The notes beneath the pieces were generated by a model, which saw only the letters and a list, made by a program, of their open reading frames with translations, was not told where the DNA came from and made no database searches. Below, in pieces: positions 24,105-33,400 of a DNA stretch of 64,000 bases (position 1 is its first letter; every line of letters begins with the position of its first letter). The position numbers were made by a program, and so were the translations under genes. Source of the DNA: Actinoplanes solisilvae (lineage in GTDB: Bacteria; Actinomycetota; Actinomycetes; Mycobacteriales; Micromonosporaceae); NCBI RefSeq assembly GCF_003999975.1, contig NZ_RJAC01000001.1, positions 558,001 through 622,000 of the forward strand. The letters run 5' to 3'.

Positions 24105-24997
24105 AGAGGGCGCACCGACTTCAGCACGTCGTCGACCGCGTAGTCCCACTGTTTGTGGGTGCCCGGGATCGAGATGTAGAGGACGGCCGCGGTCGTCTTG
24201 CCGACGTCGATGACCGCCACCGCGGAGAGCTCGTCGGTGGCGGTCAGGCCGGGCGCGGTGAAGTGCAGCCGGAACTGGCTGACCCAGGCGGGGCGCCCGC
24301 CCAGCGTCGTCAGCTCGTCGCGGATGGGGTCCATCGTGTTCGGTTGCGGGTAGTACTCCGCGCGCACGTCGGCCGCGACCTGCCGGCCCACGCACTCGAG
24401 GTTGAGCGTCACCGCGTCGTTGTCGGCCGCCGGCACCGCGGCCGACAGGATCGACGCGTGGTAGCTGCCACCGCCGTACTGCTCGGTGACGAAGTGCTGG
24501 CCGACCTTGTAGGGCACCTCGAGCGTCCCGGCCCGCCAGAAATCGGTCCACGGCTCCCAGGGCGTTCCATAGGCCTTGTACGAGATGCCGGCTTCCTCGT
24601 CGGTGGTGCGCGCGCCGGTCGCGGGCGGCGGGTCGCTGGGCGCCTGGGTCGGGCCCGCGCTCGGCGAGCCGGTGGGCGCGGGGCAGGCCTGGGCCAGCGG
24701 GGGACGCACGTCGGTCGGGGCCGCCTCTTTCGAACCGAACGGATCACCGCCCGACGAGAAGGCCAGCAGAAGCACGACGGTCAGGCCGATCGCCAGAATG
24801 CCACCGGCGATGCCACCGAAGATCCGCATCTGGCGGCGCTGCCGCTCGGGGCCGCCGGGCGGCGACGTCGGCGGCGGCTCGGGCGGCGGCGGTGGTGGTG
24901 CGGCCGGCGACCGGCCGGGAGCGGCGGTGACCAGTCCGGAGCCGAACCTGTCACCCGGCTGCCGCCAGGTCAGGCTTTCGGGTGTCGGCTCGGACAT
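24101..24997 (-). CDS. Membrane-anchored hypothetical protein with Pro-rich cytoplasmic head
   Basis: A 298-residue protein: a short Pro-rich cytoplasmic region (runs of P near residue 35), one transmembrane helix (about 63-85, IAGGILAIGLTVVLLLAF), then an extracytoplasmic domain of about 200 residues with a Ser/Pro linker. Its fold is not recognised. I chose ATG 24997 (MSEPTPESLTWR) over longer in-frame starts because of the family-like N-terminus. It is convergent with the importer operon. Confidence 0.75.
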   Translation of the reverse strand: MSEPTPESLTWRQPGDRFGSGLVTAAPGRSPAAPPPPPPEPPPTSPPGGPERQRRQMRIFGGIAGGILAIGLTVVLLLAFSSGGDPFGSKEAAPTDVRPPLAQACPAPTGSPSAGPTQAPSDPPPATGARTTDEEAGISYKAYGTPWEPWTDFWRAGTLEVPYKVGQHFVTEQYGGGSYHASILSAAVPAADNDAVTLNLECVGRQVAADVRAEYYPQPNTMDPIRDELTTLGGRPAWVSQFRLHFTAPGLTATDELSAVAVIDVGKTTAAVLYISIPGTHKQWDYAVDDVLKSVRPL

Positions 24998-25067
24998 GAA
25001 TCCCAGTGAACACCACCGGCTCGGGGAGCGCGTCAAGGCGTCGGTGCGGTGGTTCCCAACGCATCAC

Positions 25068-25145
25068 CGAACCGGGTCAGCGAACCGGGTCAGCGAACCG
25101 GGTCAGCGAACCGGGTCAGCGAACCGCGTCAGCGAACCGCGTCAG
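25068..25145. repeat. Six tandem 13-bp repeats
   Basis: Units CGAACCGGGTCAG (four copies at 25068-25119) and CGAACCGCGTCAG (two copies at 25120-25145), head to tail with no spacer. The last unit contains the stop codon of the small membrane gene on the minus strand. Each unit carries a minus-strand TGA. A period of 13 is not a multiple of three, so this is not a coding repeat. Confidence 0.9.
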
Positions 25146-25333
25146 CGGCCCGTGGCCTCGACCGCGTTGCCGAAGAAGGCGATCATCTGCTGCCACAGCG
25201 ACGGGCCGACCTCTGGCGGGGCCTCGACCGCCGAATACCAGGGCGCGAAGGCGACCACGAGCACGAGCGCGACACCGGAGACGGCGAGCGCGAGCACGAA
25301 TCCCAACTCCCGGCGAGCGGATGGTCCGCGCAT
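25142..25333 (-). CDS. Small single-pass membrane protein
   Basis: A 63-residue protein with one hydrophobic helix (LGFVLALAVSGVALVLVVAF) after a basic N-terminus, then a short extracytoplasmic end. GGAGG lies seven bases before ATG 25333, supporting translation. No homology is recognised. Its stop codon lies within the 13-bp repeat tract. Confidence 0.7.
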   Translation of the reverse strand: MRGPSARRELGFVLALAVSGVALVLVVAFAPWYSAVEAPPEVGPSLWQQMIAFFGNAVEATGR

Positions 25334-25452
25334 GCCGGTACCTCCAAGATCACGCGGGGCAAAAAGTGCCGATGAATGAATAGACGCGCGATCAGCCCCT
25401 AACGTTGCACCCGTCCCAGGAGAAGTTCAGCGAATTCGGCTACCGTCTTGCC

Positions 25453-26166
25453 ATGGAACTCGTGTATCCACCGGTCGTCGCCTTGTGCAAGACGATGTTC
25501 CGGGCGCTCGACCTCAAGATCCAGGTGGACGGCGCCGAGCACATCCCGCCGTCGGGCGGCGCGGTGCTCGCGAGCAATCACTCCAGCTATCTCGACTTCA
25601 TCTTCTGCGGCCTGGGCGCCCTGCCGGCCAAGCGGCTGGTGCGCTTCATGGCGAAGAAATCGGTCTTCGACCACAAGGTCAGCGGCCCGCTCATGCGGGG
25701 CATGCGCCACATCCCGGTCGACCGTGACGCCGGTGCGGCGTCGTTCCGCCAGGCCACCCAGGCGCTGAAGGACGGCGAGATCGTCGGGGTCTTCCCCGAG
25801 GCGACGATCAGCGAGTCCTTCACCGTCAAAGAGCTCAAGTCGGGCGCCGTCCGGCTGGCCCGCTCGGCCAAGGTCCCGCTGATCCCGATGGCCGTCTGGG
25901 GTCCCCACCGGCTCTGGACCAAGGGCCGCGAGAAAGATCTGACCAAGCGCCACGTGCCGGTGCTCATCAAGATCGGCCAGGCGATCGAGATTCCCAAGGG
26001 CGTCTCGCCCGACGCGCTCACCGCGACCCTCAAAGAGCGGCTGAGCGACCTGCTCGACGCCGCCCAGCGTGCCTACCCCGACAAGCCCTCCGGCCCCGAC
26101 GACCGCTGGTGGCTGCCCGCCCACCTGGGCGGCACGGCTCCGCTGCCGCAGACCGCCGCGGTCTGA
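25453..26166 (+). CDS. plsC: 1-acyl-sn-glycerol-3-phosphate acyltransferase (PlsC/LPLAT)
   Basis: A 237-residue acyltransferase that makes phosphatidic acid or modifies related lipids at the membrane. The catalytic NHSSYLD (H43-x4-D48), RHIPVDRD block and FPEATIS (block III) are present. ATG 25453 lies six bases after a TACCGT -10-like box, suggesting a leaderless mRNA. A TTG at 25405 would give a longer form, but the extension is atypical. It ends at a bidirectional terminator. Confidence 0.88.
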   Translation: MELVYPPVVALCKTMFRALDLKIQVDGAEHIPPSGGAVLASNHSSYLDFIFCGLGALPAKRLVRFMAKKSVFDHKVSGPLMRGMRHIPVDRDAGAASFRQATQALKDGEIVGVFPEATISESFTVKELKSGAVRLARSAKVPLIPMAVWGPHRLWTKGREKDLTKRHVPVLIKIGQAIEIPKGVSPDALTATLKERLSDLLDAAQRAYPDKPSGPDDRWWLPAHLGGTAPLPQTAAV

Positions 26167-26182
26167 CACGCGAAACCAAAGA

Positions 26183-26214
26183 AGGCGCCGCATCCTCCCA
26201 GGGATGCGGCGCCT
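26183..26214. terminator. Bidirectional terminator between plsC and the cold shock gene
   Basis: Perfect 13-bp stem AGGCGCCGCATCC / GGATGCGGCGCCT with a six-base loop, followed by a T-rich stretch (CTGTTT) on the plus side, 30 bases from the cold shock gene stop. Confidence 0.88.
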
Positions 26215-26243
26215 CTGTTTGCCGTGCTAGCTGATCAGGATGA

Positions 26244-26447
26244 TCAGAGCGGGCGGATGTTCGCGGCCTGCGGGCCCTTCTGGCCCTGGGTCACCTCGAA
26301 CTCAACACGCTGGTTCTCGTCCAGGCTGCGGTAGCCGGAAGTCTGGATAGCGGAGAAGTGGGCGAAGACGTCGGCGCCGCCGTCGTCCGGGGTGATGAAC
26401 CCGAAGCCCTTGTCCGCGTTGAACCACTTCACAACGCCGGTAACCAT
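26244..26447 (-). CDS. cspA: Cold shock protein (CspA family)
   Basis: A 67-residue OB-fold nucleic-acid chaperone. RNP1 KGFGFI and RNP2 VFAHFS are intact, and the length is exactly that of the family. GAGGAG lies nine bases before ATG 26447. The space up to the divergent gene is 225 bp, so a long structured 5' leader is likely, as usual for cold shock mRNAs. Confidence 0.97.
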   Translation of the reverse strand: MVTGVVKWFNADKGFGFITPDDGGADVFAHFSAIQTSGYRSLDENQRVEFEVTQGQKGPQAANIRPL

Positions 26448-26577
26448 GCTCGTCTCCTCGACGGTCGATCGTTCCAGCCCATCATGGACGGGAACGAGGT
26501 AGTAAGACCCACACTTCGTGAGTCTCGTGTCGCCGTACTGATCGCCCGTACCGGGGAGAAACCCGGGTTACGACAAA

Positions 26578-26610
26578 GAGCGCCTGGGGCAGACTTCCCC
26601 ACAGGCGCTC
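26578..26610 (-). promoter_or_regulatory. Hairpin in the cold shock gene leader
   Basis: On the minus strand GAGCGCCT and AGGCGCTC pair (8 bp), continued by GGGG/CCCC with a two-base bulge, then TTTG. It lies about 130 bases upstream of the cspA start codon and may act as an attenuator or mRNA-stability element. Confidence 0.45.
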
Positions 26611-26672
26611 CTGAGTACTTGGGAACCAAACTGACAACACGGAGAGCTTAACATGTCTGAGGGGGTCTGACG

Positions 26673-27077
26673 GTGATCGGCGTACAACTCGCACAGCAGC
26701 TCAGAGAGGCCGGATTGACCTGGAAGCCTGCCCTCGGGGACCGTTTCGCGATACCCGATCGCGACCTTGATGACGAGGTCTTCGTGCTCAGCAACATGAC
26801 CATCCAGGTGCACGCGATGCCCGAGGGACGCGTGATCGGCTTCAACGGGACGACCGAGTGGGCCCTCGACGACGTCGAGCTGGACGAAACGGTCTGGCTG
26901 CCCCGCGAGGACCAGCTTCGCGAACTGCTCGGCGGCACGTTCCGCACGCTGCGGCGAGGACCGGCCGGCTTCGAGGTCGTGATCGACCTGCTCGGTGAGG
27001 AGCGCGCTTTCGACGCCGGCACCGTCGAGTCGGCGTACGCGGCTGCTCTTTTGCATCTTTTGGCGGCCGCCGCCTAA
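26673..27077 (+). CDS. Conserved hypothetical actinobacterial protein
   Basis: A 134-residue acidic cytosolic protein (MIGVQLAQQLREAGLTWKPALGDRF...) recognised as a widespread actinomycete hypothetical, sometimes mislabelled CpaE. I see no P-loop or other CpaE motif. Strong Glu/Asp content and a regular beta pattern suggest a small globular domain. GGGGG lies six bases before GTG 26673. It is convergent and overlaps adnB by four bases. Confidence 0.78.
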   Translation: MIGVQLAQQLREAGLTWKPALGDRFAIPDRDLDDEVFVLSNMTIQVHAMPEGRVIGFNGTTEWALDDVELDETVWLPREDQLRELLGGTFRTLRRGPAGFEVVIDLLGEERAFDAGTVESAYAAALLHLLAAAA

Positions 27078-30000
27078 TTCATCCGTTCGGGCAGGCGTTC
27101 GATGAGCGCGGCCAGCTCGTCGGCGTCGAGCAGGTCGACCGGGCGTACGGTGACCTGGTCGCGCACGTAGTGGAAGCCCGCCCGCACCCGGTTGAGCGGC
27201 ACCCCGGCCAACGAGGCCCACGCCAGCCGGTACGCCGCGAGTTGCACCGCTGCCGCGTCGGCGTCCGCGCCCTCGGGCCGCCGTCCGGTCTTCCAGTCGA
27301 TCACGTCGTAGCGGTTGGCCGTGTCGGCGAAGACGGCGTCCATGCGCCCGCGCACGACCACCCCGGCGATCGTGGTCGCGAACGGCACCTCCACCTCGAT
27401 CGGGGTGCGCTCGGCCCACTCGCCCGACAGGAACGCCTCCTGCAGGGCGATCAGCTCCTCGTCGCCGGCCGCGCCGTCGTCGGCCGCGCCCGGCAGCTCG
27501 TCGATGTCGATCAGCCGGACGGCGCCGAACCGCTGTTCGAGCCACGCGTGGAAAGCTGTTCCCCGGCGGGCATGCGGCAGGGGCCGTTGGGGCAGCGGCC
27601 GGCGCAGCGAGCGGGCCAGCGCCTGCGGGTCGCGGTGCAGCACGACGAGCTGCGAGACGGACAGGTGGCCGGGCACCGACACCTCGATCGGCCCGTCCCG
27701 GCGCGAGCGTTCGTCGCGTTCGGCGAGCAGCAGGTCGGCCTCGCGGCGCCAGCGGTCGACGTCCGGATCGGCCGGCTCGGGGATGCCGACCAGCTCGGCG
27801 GCGAGCCCCGCGCGGGCGGCGATCTCCGGATCGTCCTCGGCGAGGTCGGCGAAGGCCTCGGCCGCTTCCGGGTCGGGGGCGGCGATCATGCGGCGGATCA
27901 AGTCGGCCGCGGTGGCCATAGCCGGGCGGCGCAGACCCAGCGGGTCGAAGGGCCACTGCGCCGAGGGCACCAGTTCGGCGGCCGGGTTGGTCGCGTTCGG
28001 CGCGGGGTCGGGCGTCCAGACGTCGACCACGCCGGCGCCGCGGTCGCAGATCGCCCGGATCTCCTCCAGGAAGACCGACGGGCCGCGCGGGCGCTTGACC
28101 CCGTCGCCCCACCAGTAGCCCGAGGCGAGCAGCAGGCGACGGGGGCGGGTGACGGCCACGTACGCCAGCCGCCGCTCCTCGCGCACGTCGTGCTCGCGCC
28201 AGGCCGTGCCGAACGCCGCGACCGCGTTGAGCACCTCTTTCTGGTCGGTCGCGGGTGACAGGTCGAGCCGGGGCAGCCCGTCAGAGTCGCCGCGCAGCGG
28301 GAACGGCAGCACGCCGACGCCCATAAGGTAGTGGTCGGAGTTTCGGGCCAGGCCCGGCCAGACGCCCTTGGCCAGTCCGGCGACCGACACGACGTCCCAT
28401 TCCAGGCCCTTCGCGGCGTGCGCGGTGAGAATCTGCACCGCGCCCTCGACCACGTCGACCTGGCCCGGTTCGAGACCGCGTTCCTCCTCCTCGGCCGCGG
28501 TGAGGAAGGCGAGGAAGCCCGCGAGCGTGCCGGCGTCGGTCTCGGCCGAATAGCGGGCGGCGGTGCCGGCGAGCGCGTCGAGATGGCCGCGGGCCAGACC
28601 GGCGTCCCCGGCCGCCCAGCCGCGCACGGCAACCTCGACGTCGAGTCCGATCGTGCGTTCGATGTCGGCCACCAGGTCGGGCAGCGGCTGGTCGAGGCGC
28701 TGCCGCAGGGCGCTGAGCTCGCGGCTGAAGGCGTGCAGCCGCACGTAGCCCTCGGCCGAGTATTGCTGCGGGGCGCCGAGGTCGGCCATCGCCTCGACCA
28801 GGGTGGCGTCGTCGAGACGGTCGGCCACCACGTCCTCGGGCTCGACGCCGGCGACCACGGCGGCCCGGGCGGCGGCCAGTCCGCGGGCCCGGCGGTGCAG
28901 GGCCACCAGGTCGCGCGGGCCGATGCGCCAGCGGGCGCCGGTCAGCAGGCGCAGCAGCGACGCGCCGTCGGTCGGGTCGGCCAGCACCCGCATCGTGCAG
29001 ACGACGTCGCGTACCTCCGGGGTGTCGAGAAGACCGCCCAGGCCGACGACCTCGACCGGCAGGCCGCGCGCCCGCAGCGCCTCTTCGATCGCGGAGATCT
29101 GGGTGCGCACCCGCACCAGCACGGCGCTGGTCGGGCGCTGGTCGAGCGGGATCTCGCCCGGCGCGGCCTCGGGCAGGCCGGCGCTGATCCGCCACGCGGT
29201 GAGCATGGAGTCGGCGATCCAGGCGGCCTCGTCGGCGAAGGTGGGGAGAAGCGCGCAGGAGACCGTACGCCCGCCGACCGAACCGGACACCCGCTCAGCG
29301 GCCTTGAGCTCGGTGACGCGGGCGCCGAAAGCACGCAGCGGGGCGGAAACGGCGTTGGCGACGCGCAGGATCTCGGGGCGGTTGCGCCAGCTGCGGGTCA
29401 GGCTGCCGACCCGGGCCGGATCACCGCCGCGCAGCGTGAACTCGTCGGGGAAGCGGTCGAGCGTGCCCGCCGAGGCGCCGCGCCAGCCATAGATCGACTG
29501 GCAGGGGTCGCCCACCGCGGTGACCGGGTGCCCACCGCCGAAGAGCGCGTTCAGCATGGTCACCTGGGCGTGGCTGGTGTCCTGGTATTCGTCCAGCAGA
29601 ACAATCTTGAAACGGCTCCGCTCGATCTCGCCGACCTCGGGGTGGTCGCGGGCCACCAGCGCGGCCCGGGCCATCTGGTCGCCGAAGTCCATCGCCTCGA
29701 GATCGATCTTGCGCTGGTCGTAGAGGCGCACCAAGGGCAGCAGGGTGAGGCGCAGCCGCTGCCGGGCCAGCATGTCGGCGACGTCCTTGTAGACCTTGCC
29801 CGGCCGCTCCTGCACCTCGGCGAAGAAGCGACCGGTCCACGCGGCCAGCTCGTCCGCGGAGACGAGATGCTCGGCCAGCTCGCCGGAGAGCGCGAGAACG
29901 TCGTCGGTGACCGTGCCGGGCGCGCGGTTCACCCCGGTCATCTCGCCCGTGTAGGAGCGCACCAGCGAGTCGACGATCTGCCAGCGGGCCGCCTCGGTGA

Positions 30001-30454
30001 GCAGCCGGGCCGACGGTTCGAACCCGGCGCGCAGGCCGTGCTCGGTGACGACCCGGGCCGCGTACGAGTGATAGGTGGAGATGGTGGCCTCGCCGTCGAA
30101 GGCCTCGTCGCGGCCGAGCCGGCGCACGAGCTGGCCGAGCCGGGTGCGTACGCGGTGGGCCAGCTCGCCCGCGGCCTTGCGGGTGAAGGTGAGGCCGAGG
30201 ATCTCGTCGGGGTGGGCATAGCTGTTGGCGACCAGCCAGACGACCCGCGACGCCATCGTCTCGGTCTTGCCCGAGCCGGCCCCCGCGACGACCAGCAGCG
30301 GCTCGACCGGCGCCGAGATGATCTCGGACTGTTCGGTCGTGGGCCGGGGCAGGCGCAGCAGGCGGGCCAGCTCTTCCGGGGTGTAGCGGGGCCCGGAATC
30401 GGCACGGCGGCGCGGCGACGCCGACTCGTCGGCGAAGAGGCTCGGTTGAGTCAC
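27074..30454 (-). CDS. adnB: AdnB-like helicase-nuclease subunit
   Basis: A 1126-residue protein: a UvrD-like motor (Walker A GAGSGKT at 58-64, motif II LLDEYQDTS near 288, VGDPCQSIYGWRGA, and the LTAHAAKGLEWD motif) joined to a C-terminal RecB-family nuclease with the catalytic VIDWKTG near residue 1050. It corresponds by position and length to mycobacterial AdnB (Rv3201c), which resects double-strand breaks with AdnA. The motor motifs are all intact, so this should be the lead motor. No Fe-S cysteine set is visible here. GTG 30454 overlaps the adnA stop by 4 bp. The open frame upstream of it is antisense noise. Confidence 0.9.
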   Translation of the reverse strand: MTQPSLFADESASPRRRADSGPRYTPEELARLLRLPRPTTEQSEIISAPVEPLLVVAGAGSGKTETMASRVVWLVANSYAHPDEILGLTFTRKAAGELAHRVRTRLGQLVRRLGRDEAFDGEATISTYHSYAARVVTEHGLRAGFEPSARLLTEAARWQIVDSLVRSYTGEMTGVNRAPGTVTDDVLALSGELAEHLVSADELAAWTGRFFAEVQERPGKVYKDVADMLARQRLRLTLLPLVRLYDQRKIDLEAMDFGDQMARAALVARDHPEVGEIERSRFKIVLLDEYQDTSHAQVTMLNALFGGGHPVTAVGDPCQSIYGWRGASAGTLDRFPDEFTLRGGDPARVGSLTRSWRNRPEILRVANAVSAPLRAFGARVTELKAAERVSGSVGGRTVSCALLPTFADEAAWIADSMLTAWRISAGLPEAAPGEIPLDQRPTSAVLVRVRTQISAIEEALRARGLPVEVVGLGGLLDTPEVRDVVCTMRVLADPTDGASLLRLLTGARWRIGPRDLVALHRRARGLAAARAAVVAGVEPEDVVADRLDDATLVEAMADLGAPQQYSAEGYVRLHAFSRELSALRQRLDQPLPDLVADIERTIGLDVEVAVRGWAAGDAGLARGHLDALAGTAARYSAETDAGTLAGFLAFLTAAEEEERGLEPGQVDVVEGAVQILTAHAAKGLEWDVVSVAGLAKGVWPGLARNSDHYLMGVGVLPFPLRGDSDGLPRLDLSPATDQKEVLNAVAAFGTAWREHDVREERRLAYVAVTRPRRLLLASGYWWGDGVKRPRGPSVFLEEIRAICDRGAGVVDVWTPDPAPNATNPAAELVPSAQWPFDPLGLRRPAMATAADLIRRMIAAPDPEAAEAFADLAEDDPEIAARAGLAAELVGIPEPADPDVDRWRREADLLLAERDERSRRDGPIEVSVPGHLSVSQLVVLHRDPQALARSLRRPLPQRPLPHARRGTAFHAWLEQRFGAVRLIDIDELPGAADDGAAGDEELIALQEAFLSGEWAERTPIEVEVPFATTIAGVVVRGRMDAVFADTANRYDVIDWKTGRRPEGADADAAAVQLAAYRLAWASLAGVPLNRVRAGFHYVRDQVTVRPVDLLDADELAALIERLPERMN

Positions 30455-33400
30455 TGGCCCTGCTCTACGACTTGGCGTCCCTTGCCCGAGACCGGGCAAC
30501 TCGTGCGCACCGGGCAGACCCGGCACCGGCTGTTGGCGACGGCCGAGAAGGTGGCGGCGGCCATCGTCTCGGCGGTGCGGCGAACCATCTCGTACGCCCA
30601 TTCCGGGTCGGTCGCGTCGGCCAGCGGGAGCTGCATCTGCTCGCGCGCGTCGCGGCCCGGGCCGAGCTGCACGAGCGCGGCGCCCCCGCTCTCGGCGCCG
30701 TGGTCGGCGAACGCGCCGGCCTGCACGGCGGTCTGATAGCCGGCGAGCTGCGCGTGCTCCTCGAGCTCGGCGGAGGCGACGGTGGTGGTCTTCCCGGTCT
30801 TGAGGTCGATGACCACGAGACGGCCCTCGTCGTCGACCTCGAGCCGGTCGACCCGGCCGGTGAGCTGGATCGGCCGTTTCTCGTCCTCGAGGCGGACGGT
30901 GAACTCGTGCTCGATGGCGAGCAGCCGCCGAGGGTTGCCGGCCAGCCAGCGCAGTAGCTTGTCGACCATCGCCTGGGCGCGTTCCTGCTCGGGGCCGGCC
31001 AGCCAGCGGGCGGCCAGCTCGATCGCGTCGAACCGGGCGCTGACGTACTCGACCAGTTTCTCGCGGTCGGCGTTCGCGTCTTCGGCGAGCATCGCGGCCG
31101 CGTGCACCAGGTTGCCGACGCCCTGCGCGGGACCGGCCGGGGCGGCGCCGCCGTGACGTTCGAGCAGCCACCGCAGGCTGCAGCGCAGCGCGCTCTCCAT
31201 CGAGGACGGGGTGACCTTGACGGGCTGGCCCTCGTCGACCAGCGGCCGGTCGTCGGAGAGCGGGCGCAGGCCCCACCACTCGTCGGGATGGGCACCGGGC
31301 ACTCCGGCGGCGGCCAGACGGGCCAGCTCGGCCGCCGCGGCACGACGCCGGGCGGGCGTCTGGTCAGGAGCGACCACCACCGTACGCAACTCCGCGACGA
31401 GCGCCGACAGCGTGAGCGCCCGCGGCGGGCGGCCGACGGGCAGCTCTTCCGGCTGATCGACCGGCTCGGTCTCGCCCGCATCGTCGTCGGACGGCTCCTC
31501 GACCGGCCACTCCTCGTCATCGGGCGCGGCGGGGGCGTCGGGCGGGCGCCGGCCGGCGGAGGCGTCGGGCGGGCCGGCGGGCGGGCGCGGGCCGGTGAGA
31601 TCAGGGGCGGGACCGGGGTCGGGCGGGTCGATCGGCGGGGGTGGCGTACCCGGGTCGTCGTCGGAGATGCCCAGCTCGGTGAGGAAGCGGCTCGGCTGTT
31701 CCTCGCCCTCGGAGCCGCCGACCCCGGCCGAGGCGATCGCGGTGACGATCAGTTTGTGGCGGGCGCGCGTGGTGGCCACATAGAACAGCCGCCGTTCCTC
31801 GTCGAGCAACGCCGAGGTCTGACCGACCACCGCGGCCTGCCCCGACGCGTCGCGGCCGGCGAGCACGTCGACCAGCCTTTCCGAGCCGAGCAGACTGCCG
31901 CGCAGCCGCAGGTCGGGCCAGATGCCCTCCTGCACGCCGGCCAGCACGACGACGTCCCACTCGAGGCCCTTGGCGGCGTGGGCGGTCAGCAGCCGGACGG
32001 CCTCGCCGCGGTCGGCGCTCGGCGCGATCGAGTCGGCGGGCAGGTCTTGGCCGAGCACGTGGTCGAGGAAGACCTCGACGCGCGCCCCGGGCAGCCGGTC
32101 GACGAACCGGGCGGCCGCGTCGAAAAGCACCACCATCGAGTCGAGATCGCGGTCGGCCGCCTCGGCCCGCCACTGCCGGGCCCGGCCGGCGTCGGCGTTC
32201 TCGGGCGCGGGGCCGGAGCGGGTACTCATCGCATACCACCGGTCGGCGAGGCCGCTGGCCCGCCAGACGGTCCAGAGCACCTGCTCGGCGGTGGCGCCGG
32301 GCGTGGTGGCGGCCGTGCGGGCGGTGGCCAGCAGGCGAGCGACCTGTTGAGCCGGGATCGCCCAGCGACGCTCGACCATGTCGAGCCCGGCCGGGTCGCG
32401 GACCGCGTCGACCAGCAGCTCGCCGGACGGCCGCCGGTCGCCCGCGGCGAGAGCCAGCGCCCGCAGGCCCTGACGCAGGCGGCGCTCGGCGAGCGGATCG
32501 GCCCCGCCCAGCGACGAGTGCAGCAGGGCGACCGCCGTCTCCTCGTTCAGCGCCTCGGGGTCGAGCGCGCACCGCAGGAGCAGCAGGAACGGCGCCACGG
32601 CGGGCTGCAGATGAAGGGGTAGGTCTTCGGCGTGGGTGACGGTCGGCACCCCGGCGGCCGCGAGGGCCCGCTGCAACGACGGGAGCTGCAACGACGTGCT
32701 GCGCAGCATCACCGCCATGCGCGACCACGGGATGCCCTGCAGCAGGTGGGCCTCGCGCAACGCGTGCGCCACGTAGGCGGCCTCGGCCGTCGCGGCCCGG
32801 AAGACGCGAACGACCGCCTCGGCGGACGGCCCGGCCGACGCCGCGGGCTCCGGGGCAGCGGCTTCGGCGGGTGGGCGCGGCGGGCCGATGAACGGTAGCG
32901 GTGGGTGCATGGGGCGGTGCGAGATCGGCCCGCGCATGCGCCGGGCCACCCGGGAGGTGGCGGAGAGCAAAGGTGACGGCGCCCGGTAATTGGTGTGCAG
33001 GGTCAGGGTCTCGGCGAGGGCGCCCGACGCCGTGCGGAACCTCGACGGGAAGCCGCTGACCGCGCCGGGGTCGGCGCCGCGGAAGCCGTAGATCGACGAG
33101 TCGGGGTCGCCGAACGCGACCAGGGGCTTGCCACCGCCGGCGACCAGGTGCAGCAGCTCGACCTGGGCCGGGTCGGTGTCGGCCAGCTCGTCCACATAGA
33201 CGTAGGCCAGCCGGCGGCGCTCGGCCTCGAGCAGCTCGGGGCTGTCGGCGAGCAGGCCGGAGGCGGCCCGCACCAGTTCGGCCGGGTCGTAGGCCGCCGA
33301 GCCGCGGGTGGTCACGTCGCGCAGAGCCAGGACGGAGACGTATTCGCGCAGGAAGCGGGCGGCGGCCGGCCAGTCGTCGCGGCCCAGCCGCTCGCCCAGC

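Noticed and set aside
25068..25145. CRISPR array
   Set aside because: The repeats are only 13 bases, head to tail without spacers, and no cas genes are nearby.
28331..30736. An 801-codon frame opposite adnB
   Set aside because: Same reason: it follows the complement of the helicase-nuclease and has no protein-like features.
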